Assembly: GCF_900095725.1 (NCBI RefSeq)
Contig: NZ_FMMP01000009.1
Location: 603,497 to 667,496, forward strand
Source of the DNA: Cellulosilyticum sp. I15G10I2
Lineage (GTDB): Bacteria > Bacillota > Clostridia > Lachnospirales > Cellulosilyticaceae
Length of the DNA: 64,000 nucleotides
Direction of reading: 5' to 3'
The position numbers and the translations under genes are program-made. The notes under the pieces were generated by a model that saw nothing but the letters and a program-made list of their open reading frames with translations, was not told the origin of the DNA and ran no database searches. This document shows positions 42,977-50,782 of the stretch, piece after piece. The first letter of the stretch is position 1. Each line of letters begins with the position of its first letter.

Positions 42977-43675
42977 ATGAATAATAATTATCTGCCACTG
43001 CTTAAAAACAATGCACTTTTTGATAAAATGAGTGAATCCGAAATCACTCAGATCTTAGGTTGTTTAAAACCACTTACCAAAACGTATCAGCCTGAAGAAT
43101 TTATTTATATCCCCAATACCCCCTACGATTATCTCTATATTCTCCTTTCCGGAGAGATCAGTATTTTTAAAGAAGATATCTCCGGTGGCAGGCATCTTTT
43201 AGAAATTTTAGAACCAAACGCCACAATGGGTGAGATCACCACCTTTGGCAAACATCAAGGCTGTGACTGTGCTGCTATTGCAACTAAGCCTAGTACCGTA
43301 CTGATGCTTCCAAGCCAAGCCTTTCCTGCTTTTTGCCATAAAGCCTGTCTATCTCATCAGAAACTTGTGCAAAACACTTTTTATTTGCTTTCAGATAAAG
43401 CGCATTTTTATAAAAAGAAAATCAACTTGCTGACTACCCATTCGATACGGCTTAAGCTTGTGAAATATTTCTTAGAGCTTTATGAAGTGCAGAACTCAAG
43501 CACCATCATACTGCCTTTTAACCGCAAAGAGCTTGCGGAATATCTCAATACCACAAGGCCTTCTCTTTCCCGAGAACTTTCCCACATGCAGCAGGATGGT
43601 CTCATTCTTTTTAATAAAAATGAAGTTAAACTTGTGTCTGCTGATGCCCTATACACACTCTTATATGAACTGTAA
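42977..43675 (+). CDS. Crp/Fnr-family regulator
   Basis: Cytoplasmic regulator of 232 residues. The cyclic-nucleotide-type sensing domain (about 15-130) has YDYLYILLSGEISIFKED and NATMGEITTFGKHQGCDCAA. The C-terminal winged helix (about 150-225) has NRKELAEYLNTTRPSLSREL. Four Cys (for example CDC, and Cys in FCHKACLS) could bind a metal or sense redox, but there is no FNR-like N-terminal cluster. It is divergent from eutA and upstream of the alcohol dehydrogenase, so it may control either. ANTAR-type EutVW regulators, usual for Firmicute eut loci, are absent here. Confidence 0.9.
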   Translation: MNNNYLPLLKNNALFDKMSESEITQILGCLKPLTKTYQPEEFIYIPNTPYDYLYILLSGEISIFKEDISGGRHLLEILEPNATMGEITTFGKHQGCDCAAIATKPSTVLMLPSQAFPAFCHKACLSHQKLVQNTFYLLSDKAHFYKKKINLLTTHSIRLKLVKYFLELYEVQNSSTIILPFNRKELAEYLNTTRPSLSRELSHMQQDGLILFNKNEVKLVSADALYTLLYEL

Positions 43676-43679
43676 CACA

Positions 43680-43723
43680 GATAAAGCCATATTGTTATAC
43701 ACGTATAGCAATATGGCTTTATC
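43680..43723. terminator. Terminator of the Crp/Fnr gene
   Basis: GATAAAGCCATATTG and CAATATGGCTTTATC form a perfect 15-bp stem. It lies just past the stop codon and also just downstream of the small minus-strand gene at 43744, so it may serve both. Confidence 0.85.
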
Positions 43724-43743
43724 TATAACTACTTTCAAATTTC

Positions 43744-43908
43744 TTACTGCTTATTTCTGCGCATCTCTGCTAATAGACAATACACTACAGCGAGGTTTAA
43801 ATACACTAATCCAAAGCCTATATTGCGGCCTATAAAATTAAATATTGATGTAACTACAGTTAATCCTCCTGCAAAGAATAGTATGTAGCTTGAAAGATTT
43901 TTCTTCAA
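43744..43908 (-). CDS. Small two-helix membrane protein starting with TTG
   Basis: A 54-residue protein starting at TTG with AAAGGGTGG upstream. It reads MKKNLSSYILFFAGGLTVVT at the N-terminus, then IGFGLVYLNLAVVYCLLAEM and a basic tail RRNKQ. Two membrane helices are predicted by eye. No family recognised. It converges on the Crp/Fnr gene and shares its terminator. Confidence 0.5.
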   Translation of the reverse strand: MKKNLSSYILFFAGGLTVVTSIFNFIGRNIGFGLVYLNLAVVYCLLAEMRRNKQ

Positions 43909-44027
43909 AACTGCCACCCTTTCTTAAATAAGTTGTATTTGATAAGCCTTGATAAGCTTTTATATCATTATATCTCATCCTATCTACACTTGTAATACAC
44001 CAGAGTATATTTTTAATTTTTTTACTT

Positions 44028-44047
44028 AGAGTAACATATGTTACTCT
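44028..44047. promoter_or_regulatory. Perfect 20-bp palindrome upstream of the alcohol dehydrogenase
   Basis: AGAGTAACATATGTTACTCT is its own reverse complement. The core GTAACATATGTTAC has the GTA-N8-TAC layout and resembles TTAACANNTGTTAA, both of which are sites of Crp/Fnr-family proteins (NtcA and PrfA). It is about 100 bp before the dehydrogenase start and 350 bp after the Crp/Fnr-type gene, a probable operator by inference. Confidence 0.65.
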
Positions 44048-44149
44048 TTCTTCAATTTGCGCTTTGTATAATCAGATATAGGGATAGCATTTATACTTAT
44101 GCTTCCTTTAAAATAAATCTTTAAATTAATTAAAAATGGAGGGTGTATA

Positions 44150-45313
44150 ATGACTCAATTTAACTATTACATGCCATCAAGAATATTATTTGGCAAAGGT
44201 AAGCTTAACGAATTTATTAACTATTTACCTGGTAAAAAAGCTTTGATTGTAACTTCTGCTGGTCCTTCTATGAGAAAATATGGTTATTTGGGGCGCGTAG
44301 AAGAATTGCTCACGAAGGCAAACGTGCCTTATGTAATCTTTGATAAAATTCTGCCTAACCCTATTAAAGTACACATTATGGAAGGGGCAGCCCTTGCAAA
44401 GAAAAATAATTGTGATTTCGTTATAGGTCTTGGTGGCGGCAGCAGTATTGATGCTTCTAAAAGCATTGCCGTAATGACAACAAATCCCGGGGACTACTGG
44501 GACTATATAAGCGGTGGCAGCGGCAAAGGGCTTCCAGTCCCTCATGCACCACTTCCTATCGTAGCGATTACAACAACAGCTGGCACAGGGACAGAAGCTG
44601 ATCCTTGGACTGTTGTTACCAAAGAAGAAACCAATGAAAAAATCGGCTTTGGCTACGCTGGTACGTTCCCTACACTTTCAGTGGTAGACCCTGATCTTAT
44701 GATGTCTGTGCCGTCACATCTTACAGCTTATCAAGGCTTTGACGCTCTGTTCCATGCTACAGAAGGCTATATTGCTAATATCGCTACACCAGTCAGTGAT
44801 ATGTATGCCTTAAAGAGTATCGAACTTATCGGTAAATATCTTGCCACAGCCGTAAATGATGGTTCAAACGAAGAAGCCCGCGCTATGGTGGCACTTGCTA
44901 ATACGCTTTCTGGTTTTGTTGAATCTACTTCCAGCTGTATTTCGGAGCATTCCCTCGAACATGCGCTCAGTGCGCATCACCCCGAACTTGCTCACGGCGC
45001 TGGACTTATTATGATTTCCAAGGAATACTATACTTTCTTTGCCGAAAAAGGTACTGAGAAAATGGTTGATATGGCTAAAGCTCTCGGAGTTAAAGAAGCG
45101 AAAGAACCTATGGATTTTGTTAGAGCCCTGGTTGACCTCCAAAAATCATGCCATGTGGCAGATCTTAAGATGTCTGATTATAACGTTGATAAAGATAACT
45201 TCGAAAAATATGCTGAAAATGCAAGACATACTATGGGTGGGCTCTTTAACTTTGATCCTTCTCCAATAAGCCCAGAAGATGCGGCAGGGATTTTGGCTAG
45301 GTCTTATAACTAA
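44150..45313 (+). CDS. Iron-type alcohol dehydrogenase
   Basis: Group III (iron-containing) NAD(P)-dependent alcohol dehydrogenase of 387 residues, cytoplasmic. The nucleotide-binding block is VIGLGGGSSIDASKSIAV, followed by AITTTAGTGTEADPWTVV. The metal ligands are in YQGFDALFHATEGY and SSCISEHSLEHALSAHHPELAHGAGL. Butanol/1,3-propanediol and EutG-type enzymes belong here. Its place beside eutABHC suggests reduction of acetaldehyde to ethanol, which would regenerate NAD+, but the substrate is inferred. GGAGGG precedes the ATG, and a palindromic operator-like site lies upstream. Confidence 0.93.
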   Translation: MTQFNYYMPSRILFGKGKLNEFINYLPGKKALIVTSAGPSMRKYGYLGRVEELLTKANVPYVIFDKILPNPIKVHIMEGAALAKKNNCDFVIGLGGGSSIDASKSIAVMTTNPGDYWDYISGGSGKGLPVPHAPLPIVAITTTAGTGTEADPWTVVTKEETNEKIGFGYAGTFPTLSVVDPDLMMSVPSHLTAYQGFDALFHATEGYIANIATPVSDMYALKSIELIGKYLATAVNDGSNEEARAMVALANTLSGFVESTSSCISEHSLEHALSAHHPELAHGAGLIMISKEYYTFFAEKGTEKMVDMAKALGVKEAKEPMDFVRALVDLQKSCHVADLKMSDYNVDKDNFEKYAENARHTMGGLFNFDPSPISPEDAAGILARSYN

Positions 45314-45317
45314 AATC

Positions 45318-45350
45318 AAAAGCGACGGGCATGTTGACCTGTCGCTTTTT
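45318..45350 (+). terminator. Terminator of the alcohol dehydrogenase gene
   Basis: AAAAGCGACGGG and CCTGTCGCTTTTT form a stem of about 12 bp with one G-U pair, ending in a T-run. It begins 5 bp after the stop codon. Confidence 0.9.
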
Positions 45351-45502
45351 CCATATAACACTTATTGATAAATAGACATTTCTAATCAGCTACGTAATCT
45401 TGTCTACAGACTCTATCAATCATGTATACTATCTCAAAAAATTCCATACACTACACCTTGCATTCATTATGAAATTCATTCCCTTTAGGAGAAGTGACAA
45501 CC

Positions 45503-46720
45503 ATGAGTCTACAATATGTGCAAGGCGCATCACTCTTTACACACATTAATGAAGTTCCCAAACAATATGCTTATTTAACACAAAATATAAGTACGGATGT
45601 CATTATTATAGGCGGCGGGGTAACCGGAAGTATTTTAGGTTATTATTTTTCTCGTCAAAATATTGATTGTGTGCTTTTAGAAAAAAGCAGAATAGCTTTT
45701 GGAAGCACTAGTATTACCACCACCTTGCTTCAATATGAATTAGATAGCAGCCTGCGTGATCTTGAGCAGTATACACCTCTTGAAAACAGCCTAAAAGCCT
45801 ATAAGCTTGGGCTAAAGGCACTTGATGAAATTGATGCTTTTATTAATGAACAAGGTAATAACTGTGATTATGAAAAAAAAGATACGCTCCTCTATACTTC
45901 AAAAAAAGAAGAAATAGCAGAGGTTGAAGAAGAGTATAATCTTAGAAAGACTCATGGATTCTCAGCCGAGTTTCTTACCGCTTCTAGTAATCCTTTTAGC
46001 TTTGATTTAAAGGCTGGGTTATATGCCATGGACGGCGGTGCTCAGTTAGATCCTTATAAGTATACGCATCAGCTTCTGGACGTCAGCTCTCAGAAAGGGC
46101 TTCAGGTGTTTGAAAATACAGAAGTTGTTAAAGTAAACTATTTAGACCATGGCGTCGAAGTCGAAACAACTTATGGTTATAAAGTTAAAGGTAAAATCAT
46201 TATTGTAGCTACTGGCTATAATACACAGCTTTTCACCAAGAGAAACTTCGGTGTCAAAACAACGACTTTTAATATTGCAACAAAGCCAGTCACTTCTTTT
46301 GGGGGTTGGCCTGGCAGAGTATTAATCCGTGATAATAGCTCTACTTATCATTATTTTAGAACCACTGCTGATAATAGAATCCTCGCAGGCGGCGAAGATA
46401 TTTCCTTTGTTCCCGGCATCTTTAATGAGGATGCAGCCTTAGAAAAATATGAGTTGCTAGAAGCGCGGATAAAAACGATGTTTCCTCTTATTAAGGATAT
46501 TGAAGCCGAATATAAATACTGTGGCGCCTTTGCATCAACCCAAGACAATCTTGGCTTTTTAGGAAAAGATCCTAAAAATGATAAGCTTTGGTACTGCCTG
46601 GGCTATGGCGCAAACGGCATATTATTTGCCATCTTAGGGGGTATGATGCTCAGTAAGCTTTATCTTGGAACCTTTGATGAAAACTTAAAATTATTTAAAC
46701 TAGATCGATTTGACGGGTGA
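45503..46720 (+). CDS. FAD-dependent amine/amino-acid oxidase-like protein (DAO family)
   Basis: Cytoplasmic flavoprotein of 405 residues of the DAO/glycine-oxidase superfamily. The FAD-binding motif is DVIIIGGGVTGSILGYYF near residue 32, followed by LLEKSRIAFGSTSITTTLLQ. The C-terminal FAD contact is YCLGYGANGILFAILGG. Relatives such as PuuB oxidise gamma-glutamylputrescine, but substrate cannot be assigned. No Rieske domain is attached. The start is put at the ATG giving MSLQYVQG because the preceding GTG overlaps the AGGAG ribosome binding site. It stands alone between terminators. Confidence 0.85.
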   Translation: MSLQYVQGASLFTHINEVPKQYAYLTQNISTDVIIIGGGVTGSILGYYFSRQNIDCVLLEKSRIAFGSTSITTTLLQYELDSSLRDLEQYTPLENSLKAYKLGLKALDEIDAFINEQGNNCDYEKKDTLLYTSKKEEIAEVEEEYNLRKTHGFSAEFLTASSNPFSFDLKAGLYAMDGGAQLDPYKYTHQLLDVSSQKGLQVFENTEVVKVNYLDHGVEVETTYGYKVKGKIIIVATGYNTQLFTKRNFGVKTTTFNIATKPVTSFGGWPGRVLIRDNSSTYHYFRTTADNRILAGGEDISFVPGIFNEDAALEKYELLEARIKTMFPLIKDIEAEYKYCGAFASTQDNLGFLGKDPKNDKLWYCLGYGANGILFAILGGMMLSKLYLGTFDENLKLFKLDRFDG

Positions 46721-46751
46721 TTAAAAAACCCAATTAAATAAATTAAACTAT

Positions 46752-46782
46752 AAAATCGGGGCCAGCGAACTGCCCCGATTTT
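46752..46782. terminator. Bidirectional terminator between oxidase and AblB-like genes
   Basis: AAAATCGGGGC and GCCCCGATTTT form a perfect 11-bp stem with a 9-base loop and T/A tracts on each side. It lies between two convergent genes. Confidence 0.9.
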
Positions 46783-46783
46783 C

Positions 46784-47632
46784 TTATAACTCTTTTACCC
46801 ATATATTCATATTTTCAAACTGTCCGCAAATATGGCAGTGGTTTACAAGCCGTCCGCCATACTCATAATTATGCTTGGCAAATACAATATTCATGCCTGC
46901 GGAAATAGCTCTGGCTGTACTGTAGAGTACTTTATAGTGTCTATTTTGCATTTCTTTTTCTAGATCAAAGATCAGCCGCCCCATAAGTCCCTGTCCTCTA
47001 TGGGCTTTGTAGGTTGCGCAGTCTGTCATCTCAACATTCAAATTTTTAGAATCCATATCTGCAGACGCCGCACTGACAATTTCATCCTGATATACTGCGA
47101 CTTTGAAAAAAATATCATGGTCCATTACATATTGAATATAATCTGCATCATTCATAGGCGAAGGATAGGTTTCAAAAACACTATCATAAAGCTTTGCCAA
47201 CCCTTTGGCATCTTCTTTATCAGCGCTTCTAATTTTATATTCATCATATTTTTCATAGTGATAATCTTCGTCTTTATATTCTCTCGACTTAATAAGTACC
47301 TCTTCCTCTTCTGGAAGCAGCATACTCATTTTACGTTCTGGCAGCATAAACTTTGATAAGAAATAACCTGGCTCTCCATTCAAAAAATGATTAATTTTTG
47401 CCTCCATAATAAAGCCTTGGTCTTTAAATGCTGCGATTTGATCTTGACTCACAATAGAAAATATCTTACCTACTTTTTCTTTGGCCGCTAGCTCTGTAAG
47501 TTTATGCATAAGCTGTGTAATCTCACCTTCAAAACTTACAATCTTAATTCTTTGATTAAATGCATTCAGCCTTATCCTAGCCGTCCCGCCATCAAAGTCA
47601 AGCTTTTCCATTTTTGGTATTTCTGCAATCAT
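46784..47632 (-). CDS. ablB: Putative beta-lysine N-acetyltransferase
   Basis: GNAT-type acetyltransferase of 282 residues. The N-terminal ~150 residues carry FLNGEPGYFLSKFMLPER, typical of AblB. The GNAT core has YKAHRGQGLMGRLIFDLEKE for acetyl-CoA. The C-terminus is HCHICGQFENMNIWVKEL, the AblB signature. In methanogens and some bacteria AblB acetylates beta-lysine made by lysine 2,3-aminomutase (AblA) to give the compatible solute N-epsilon-acetyl-beta-lysine. No ablA is adjacent. Start is at the ATG preceded by GAGGTGA; a longer frame reaches to 47737 but lacks a site. Confidence 0.88.
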   Translation of the reverse strand: MIAEIPKMEKLDFDGGTARIRLNAFNQRIKIVSFEGEITQLMHKLTELAAKEKVGKIFSIVSQDQIAAFKDQGFIMEAKINHFLNGEPGYFLSKFMLPERKMSMLLPEEEEVLIKSREYKDEDYHYEKYDEYKIRSADKEDAKGLAKLYDSVFETYPSPMNDADYIQYVMDHDIFFKVAVYQDEIVSAASADMDSKNLNVEMTDCATYKAHRGQGLMGRLIFDLEKEMQNRHYKVLYSTARAISAGMNIVFAKHNYEYGGRLVNHCHICGQFENMNIWVKEL

Positions 47633-47779
47633 ATTTTTCACCTCTATTTTTCTGTATATAGAGTCAATATCTGCATTTTTTCGTTTCTTTATTCTATCAC
47701 CACAATTATATATATATTGATTCAAAAACCCCTTCACTACGTTTCACACATTTCATCATCTTCTGCACAAGTGCCAAAT

Positions 47780-47805
47780 GTTATCAAAAAACATGAATTG
47801 ATAAC
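47780..47805. promoter_or_regulatory. Inverted repeat GTTATCA-N12-TGATAAC
   Basis: Perfect 7-bp arms at 47780-47786 and 47799-47805, about 70 bp upstream of the HTH-PBP regulator start. The right arm overlaps a TTGATA -35-like hexamer with a TATGCT -10-like hexamer 16 bp downstream. This suggests autorepression, by inference. Confidence 0.5.
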
Positions 47806-47875
47806 TTATTTAATTTATGCTATGCTACAATCAAATGAAACAAACCTCGCTAAGTCCCAAAGAAAGGTATCAATT

Positions 47876-48862
47876 ATGATTAATACAACGGCTCTCACAG
47901 CTCAAGATGTAGCTGATATGTTGAAGATTTCTAAAAATACAGTCTATGAACTTATAAAAAGAGGTGAACTTAATTCTTATAAAGTAGGACGTAAAGTGCG
48001 TTTTAATTTGAAGGATGTAGAAAATTATATTTCTGGTTCAAAAAATCCCGCTGCTCCTAAGTCCACCCCAGAACAAACATCTTCTCTTCATTCTCTCCAA
48101 GGTCATTTCACCGCTGGACTTTTAGAGTCCTCCATCTCTTATGGCAGTGAACTTAGCAGTGGATTTATTATCTGCGGTCAAGATCCTCTTTTAGATGTAC
48201 TTTCAAATTATATTGAGCGTTATACAACTGGCATCAAAGCACTCAGGTCTTATACTGGAAGCTATAATAGTTTAACTGCTCTTTATTACGGTCAAATCCA
48301 AGCCGCCTCTACCCATCTTTGGGATGGCGATACCGGTCAATATAATGTACCTTATGTCAGAAGACTGCTTCCCGGCATCCCCACGGTTATTGTGCATCTC
48401 ACCTGCCGTACTCAAGGTTTTTATGTAGCTAAAGGCAACCCTAAAAATATTAAAACATGGAGTGATTTTAGACGACCTGATATCACTATGATTAACAGAG
48501 AGAAGGGTGCAGGTTCTCGCATATTGCTGGATGAACACTTAAGACTCTTAGGTATTCCCGGCAGTTCAATAAACGGTTACAAAAGAGAATCTCAGTCCCA
48601 TCTTACTGTAGCCAGCACGATCGCCCGTGGCGGTGCAGATGTAGCCGTGGGGGATCAAAAGCTTGCACGACAAGTGAATAATATTGATTTCATCCCGCTT
48701 CAAAAGGAGCGTTATGAACTGGTTTTCAAAAAAGAAGATATGGGCAGTACGGCCGTCCAAGCCATCTTAGATATCTTACGTTCCGATGAGTTCAGACTTG
48801 AGTTCCAAGAAGTTGATGGCTATGACATCAGTGAAATGGGTCACATTACGGCAGAAACATAG
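47876..48862 (+). CDS. Molybdate/tungstate-responsive regulator: excisionase-type HTH plus PBP-like domain
   Basis: Cytoplasmic regulator of 328 residues. The first 55 residues are an excisionase-type helix-turn-helix (LTAQDVADMLKISKNTVYEL). About 75-320 is a periplasmic-binding-protein-like domain (COG1910 type) with GFIICGQDPLLDVLSNYIE, GFYVAKGNPKNIKTW and REKGAGSRILLDEHLRLLGI. Proteins of this kind control ABC uptake of molybdate or tungstate, and modABC lie just downstream. Start is the ATG preceded by AAAGG; a long upstream extension in the same frame overlaps the divergent ablB and is not coding. Confidence 0.88.
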   Translation: MINTTALTAQDVADMLKISKNTVYELIKRGELNSYKVGRKVRFNLKDVENYISGSKNPAAPKSTPEQTSSLHSLQGHFTAGLLESSISYGSELSSGFIICGQDPLLDVLSNYIERYTTGIKALRSYTGSYNSLTALYYGQIQAASTHLWDGDTGQYNVPYVRRLLPGIPTVIVHLTCRTQGFYVAKGNPKNIKTWSDFRRPDITMINREKGAGSRILLDEHLRLLGIPGSSINGYKRESQSHLTVASTIARGGADVAVGDQKLARQVNNIDFIPLQKERYELVFKKEDMGSTAVQAILDILRSDEFRLEFQEVDGYDISEMGHITAET

Positions 48863-48912
48863 AACAAACAAAGACAAAGCCTTGTGATATACAAGGGGTA
48901 TAAGGTGGAAAT

Positions 48913-48965
48913 AAAAAAGATTAGGTAAGATTTTTTAGTTAAATCTACCTAATCTTTTTTTATTT
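48913..48965 (+). terminator. Terminator after the HTH-PBP regulator
   Basis: AAAAAAGATTAGGTA and TACCTAATCTTTTTT form a 15-bp stem around a 17-base loop and end in a T-run. It isolates the regulator from modABC. Confidence 0.85.
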
Positions 48966-49099
48966 CTATTCTTCTTTCGTACACTTATTGAGTAACATCT
49001 ATAGCGCAATATCTACAAGTTTACAAATCAATTTCTTCTTTATAAATAATAATGTACTTTATCCCAAATCCTCTCTCTCTCTATGCCTGCTCTCCTCAC

Positions 49100-49128
49100 T
49101 TGACACCATAACGAATCATGACTATAAT
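49100..49128 (+). promoter_or_regulatory. Sigma-A-type promoter of modABC
   Basis: TTGACA (49100-49105), a 17-bp spacer, then TATAAT (49123-49128): an exact consensus promoter about 90 bp before the modA start. Confidence 0.85.
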
Positions 49129-49163
49129 GTGCTTAACATTATATCAAAACCATTTTCGTTATG
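49107..49163. promoter_or_regulatory. Inverted repeat over the modA promoter
   Basis: CATAACGAA (49107-49115), inside the promoter spacer, and TTCGTTATG (49155-49163) are perfect 9-bp inverted arms 39 bp apart. The CGTTAT half-site resembles ModE boxes, but the arms point the other way. It is a possible binding or looping site for the adjacent regulator. Confidence 0.5.
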
Positions 49164-49218
49164 TTTCATATTTTTTCATACAATTCAAAACCGCCTATTT
49201 ATAAAGGAGGCTACAACT

Positions 49219-50103
49219 ATGAAAAAGAATCATTTTTCCAAAAGAATCTCAGTACTTATCTTAATGTTAACATGTACTATATTAACGGGTTGCAGCGAAT
49301 CTCAAGCTAAAAACAGTTCCTCAAGTCCAAAACCTACTGAGCAATCAGCCCCTGCTGCAGCTGAAGGCCAACAACCCTCAGTGGCTGCCGAAGCACCCTC
49401 AGAACCAGAAGCCAAAGGCGAACTTACAGTAGCTGCGGCTGCGAGTCTAACCCAAGCCTTTACAGAAATGGGTAAAGCTTTTGAAGTTCTTAATCATTGT
49501 ACAGTTACTTTTTCTTTTAATTCAACAGGTACTTTAACAGAACAGATTATAAACGGCGCACCGTTTGATGTGTTTGCAGCTGCCAATAAAAAAGCCGTGA
49601 ATGACTTAGCAGACCAAGGCTTTATTGTTCCAGAAACTAATCAAGTTTTCACTGTAGGCCGTGTGGCTATTGCAGCTTTACAAACCAGCTCCTTTGAAGC
49701 TAAAACCCTAGAAGATTTATTAAATCCCGAGATCAAAAAAATAGCTATTGCCAATCCTGATCTTGCTCCCTATGGACTAGCTGCTAAACAGGCTATAGAA
49801 AAAGCTGGGCTTTGGCCCCAACTTGAACCCAAGCTCGTTTATGGCAAAAATATCTCAGAAGCATTAACCTTTGTTTCAACAGGAAATGCCGAAGCAGGCT
49901 TTATCGCCTTATCCTCTAAAGACGAAGCACCTATTCATGTCAACTTGATAGATGACTCCATGCATGATCCTCTTAGTCAATCTATGGGTATTGTAAAAGA
50001 TACGCCTAATGAAGGGCTTGCTAAGAAATTCACAGCATTCATAATGAGCAACGAAGGCCAAGCCATTATGAGCAAATATGGTTTTTCAACTCCCGGAGCC
50101 TAG
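49219..50103 (+). CDS. modA: Molybdate-binding lipoprotein
   Basis: Extracellular substrate-binding lipoprotein of 294 residues for molybdate or tungstate. The signal peptide MKKNHFSKRISVLILMLTCT leads to a lipobox ending LTGC (Cys about 26), then a Ser/Pro/Glu-rich linker. The mature domain starts ELTVAAAASLTQAFTEMGKA, with STGTLTEQIINGAPFDVFAA and PYGLAAKQAIEKAGLW, all typical of ModA. Start is the ATG after AAAGGAGG; the longer upstream frame crosses the promoter and is not coding. modB follows directly. Choice of oxyanion cannot be read from sequence. Confidence 0.94.
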   Translation: MKKNHFSKRISVLILMLTCTILTGCSESQAKNSSSSPKPTEQSAPAAAEGQQPSVAAEAPSEPEAKGELTVAAAASLTQAFTEMGKAFEVLNHCTVTFSFNSTGTLTEQIINGAPFDVFAAANKKAVNDLADQGFIVPETNQVFTVGRVAIAALQTSSFEAKTLEDLLNPEIKKIAIANPDLAPYGLAAKQAIEKAGLWPQLEPKLVYGKNISEALTFVSTGNAEAGFIALSSKDEAPIHVNLIDDSMHDPLSQSMGIVKDTPNEGLAKKFTAFIMSNEGQAIMSKYGFSTPGA

Positions 50104-50778
50104 ATGATGCAGTCTATTAATTGGTTTCCTTTGTATTTATCTTTTAGAGTAGCATTCACTGCTACTCTTGTTAGTCTTTTTATAGGCCTTCCCCTTGCTT
50201 ATTTTTTAAGTAAAGGGCACAGTAAAATGACTGATTTATTAGATACATTAACCAATTTGCCAGTAGTACTTCCTCCTACGGTACTAGGATATTATTTGCT
50301 GGTACTCTTCGGACGGCAGTCTCTTATTGGGTTATTCCTTGAGAAACATTTTAATACGATGATCATCTTTACTCCTACGGGGGCTATCATTGCTTCTACC
50401 GTTGTGGCTATTCCATATTTAATTAAATCTTCTAAAACTGCTTTTTTAGAAATCAACGAAGATTACTTAAATGCTGCCAGACTTCTTGGCAGAAATGAAC
50501 TTAGTATTTTTTGTACGATTGTAGTACCTATTGCATGGCGCGGTATTGTAGCTGGTCTTACGATGACCTTTGTAAGAGCACTGGGTGATTTTGGCACAAC
50601 ACTCATGGTCGCTGGCAGCATCCCCAACAAGACGATGACCATGCCTATTGCCATTTATGACGCCCTTCAAGCAGGCAATAAAGATCTGGCTAATCTACTC
50701 GTTATCATTATGACAAGTATCGCCATCGTCGTATTATTTACGATTAACCTGCTTGAACGCAAAATGAAAAGGGGGTAA
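50104..50778 (+). CDS. modB: Molybdate ABC transporter permease
   Basis: Membrane subunit of 224 residues with about five or six segments. The EAA-type loop is AARLLGRNELSIFCTIVVP, and ALGDFGTTLMVAGSIPNKT is characteristic of ModB/CysT permeases. It begins immediately after the modA stop codon (TAG, then ATG) and ends four bases before modC, so the three are translated together. Confidence 0.95.
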   Translation: MMQSINWFPLYLSFRVAFTATLVSLFIGLPLAYFLSKGHSKMTDLLDTLTNLPVVLPPTVLGYYLLVLFGRQSLIGLFLEKHFNTMIIFTPTGAIIASTVVAIPYLIKSSKTAFLEINEDYLNAARLLGRNELSIFCTIVVPIAWRGIVAGLTMTFVRALGDFGTTLMVAGSIPNKTMTMPIAIYDALQAGNKDLANLLVIIMTSIAIVVLFTINLLERKMKRG

Positions 50779-50782
50779 GCAC

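Noticed and set aside
47504..47875. Long N-terminal extension of the HTH-PBP regulator
   Set aside because: It overlaps the divergent ablB gene and promoter, and the excisionase-type HTH begins at the ATG at 47876, which has its own ribosome binding site.
48988..49218. N-terminal extension of ModA
   Set aside because: It crosses a consensus promoter, and the lipoprotein signal peptide starts at 49219 after AAAGGAGG.
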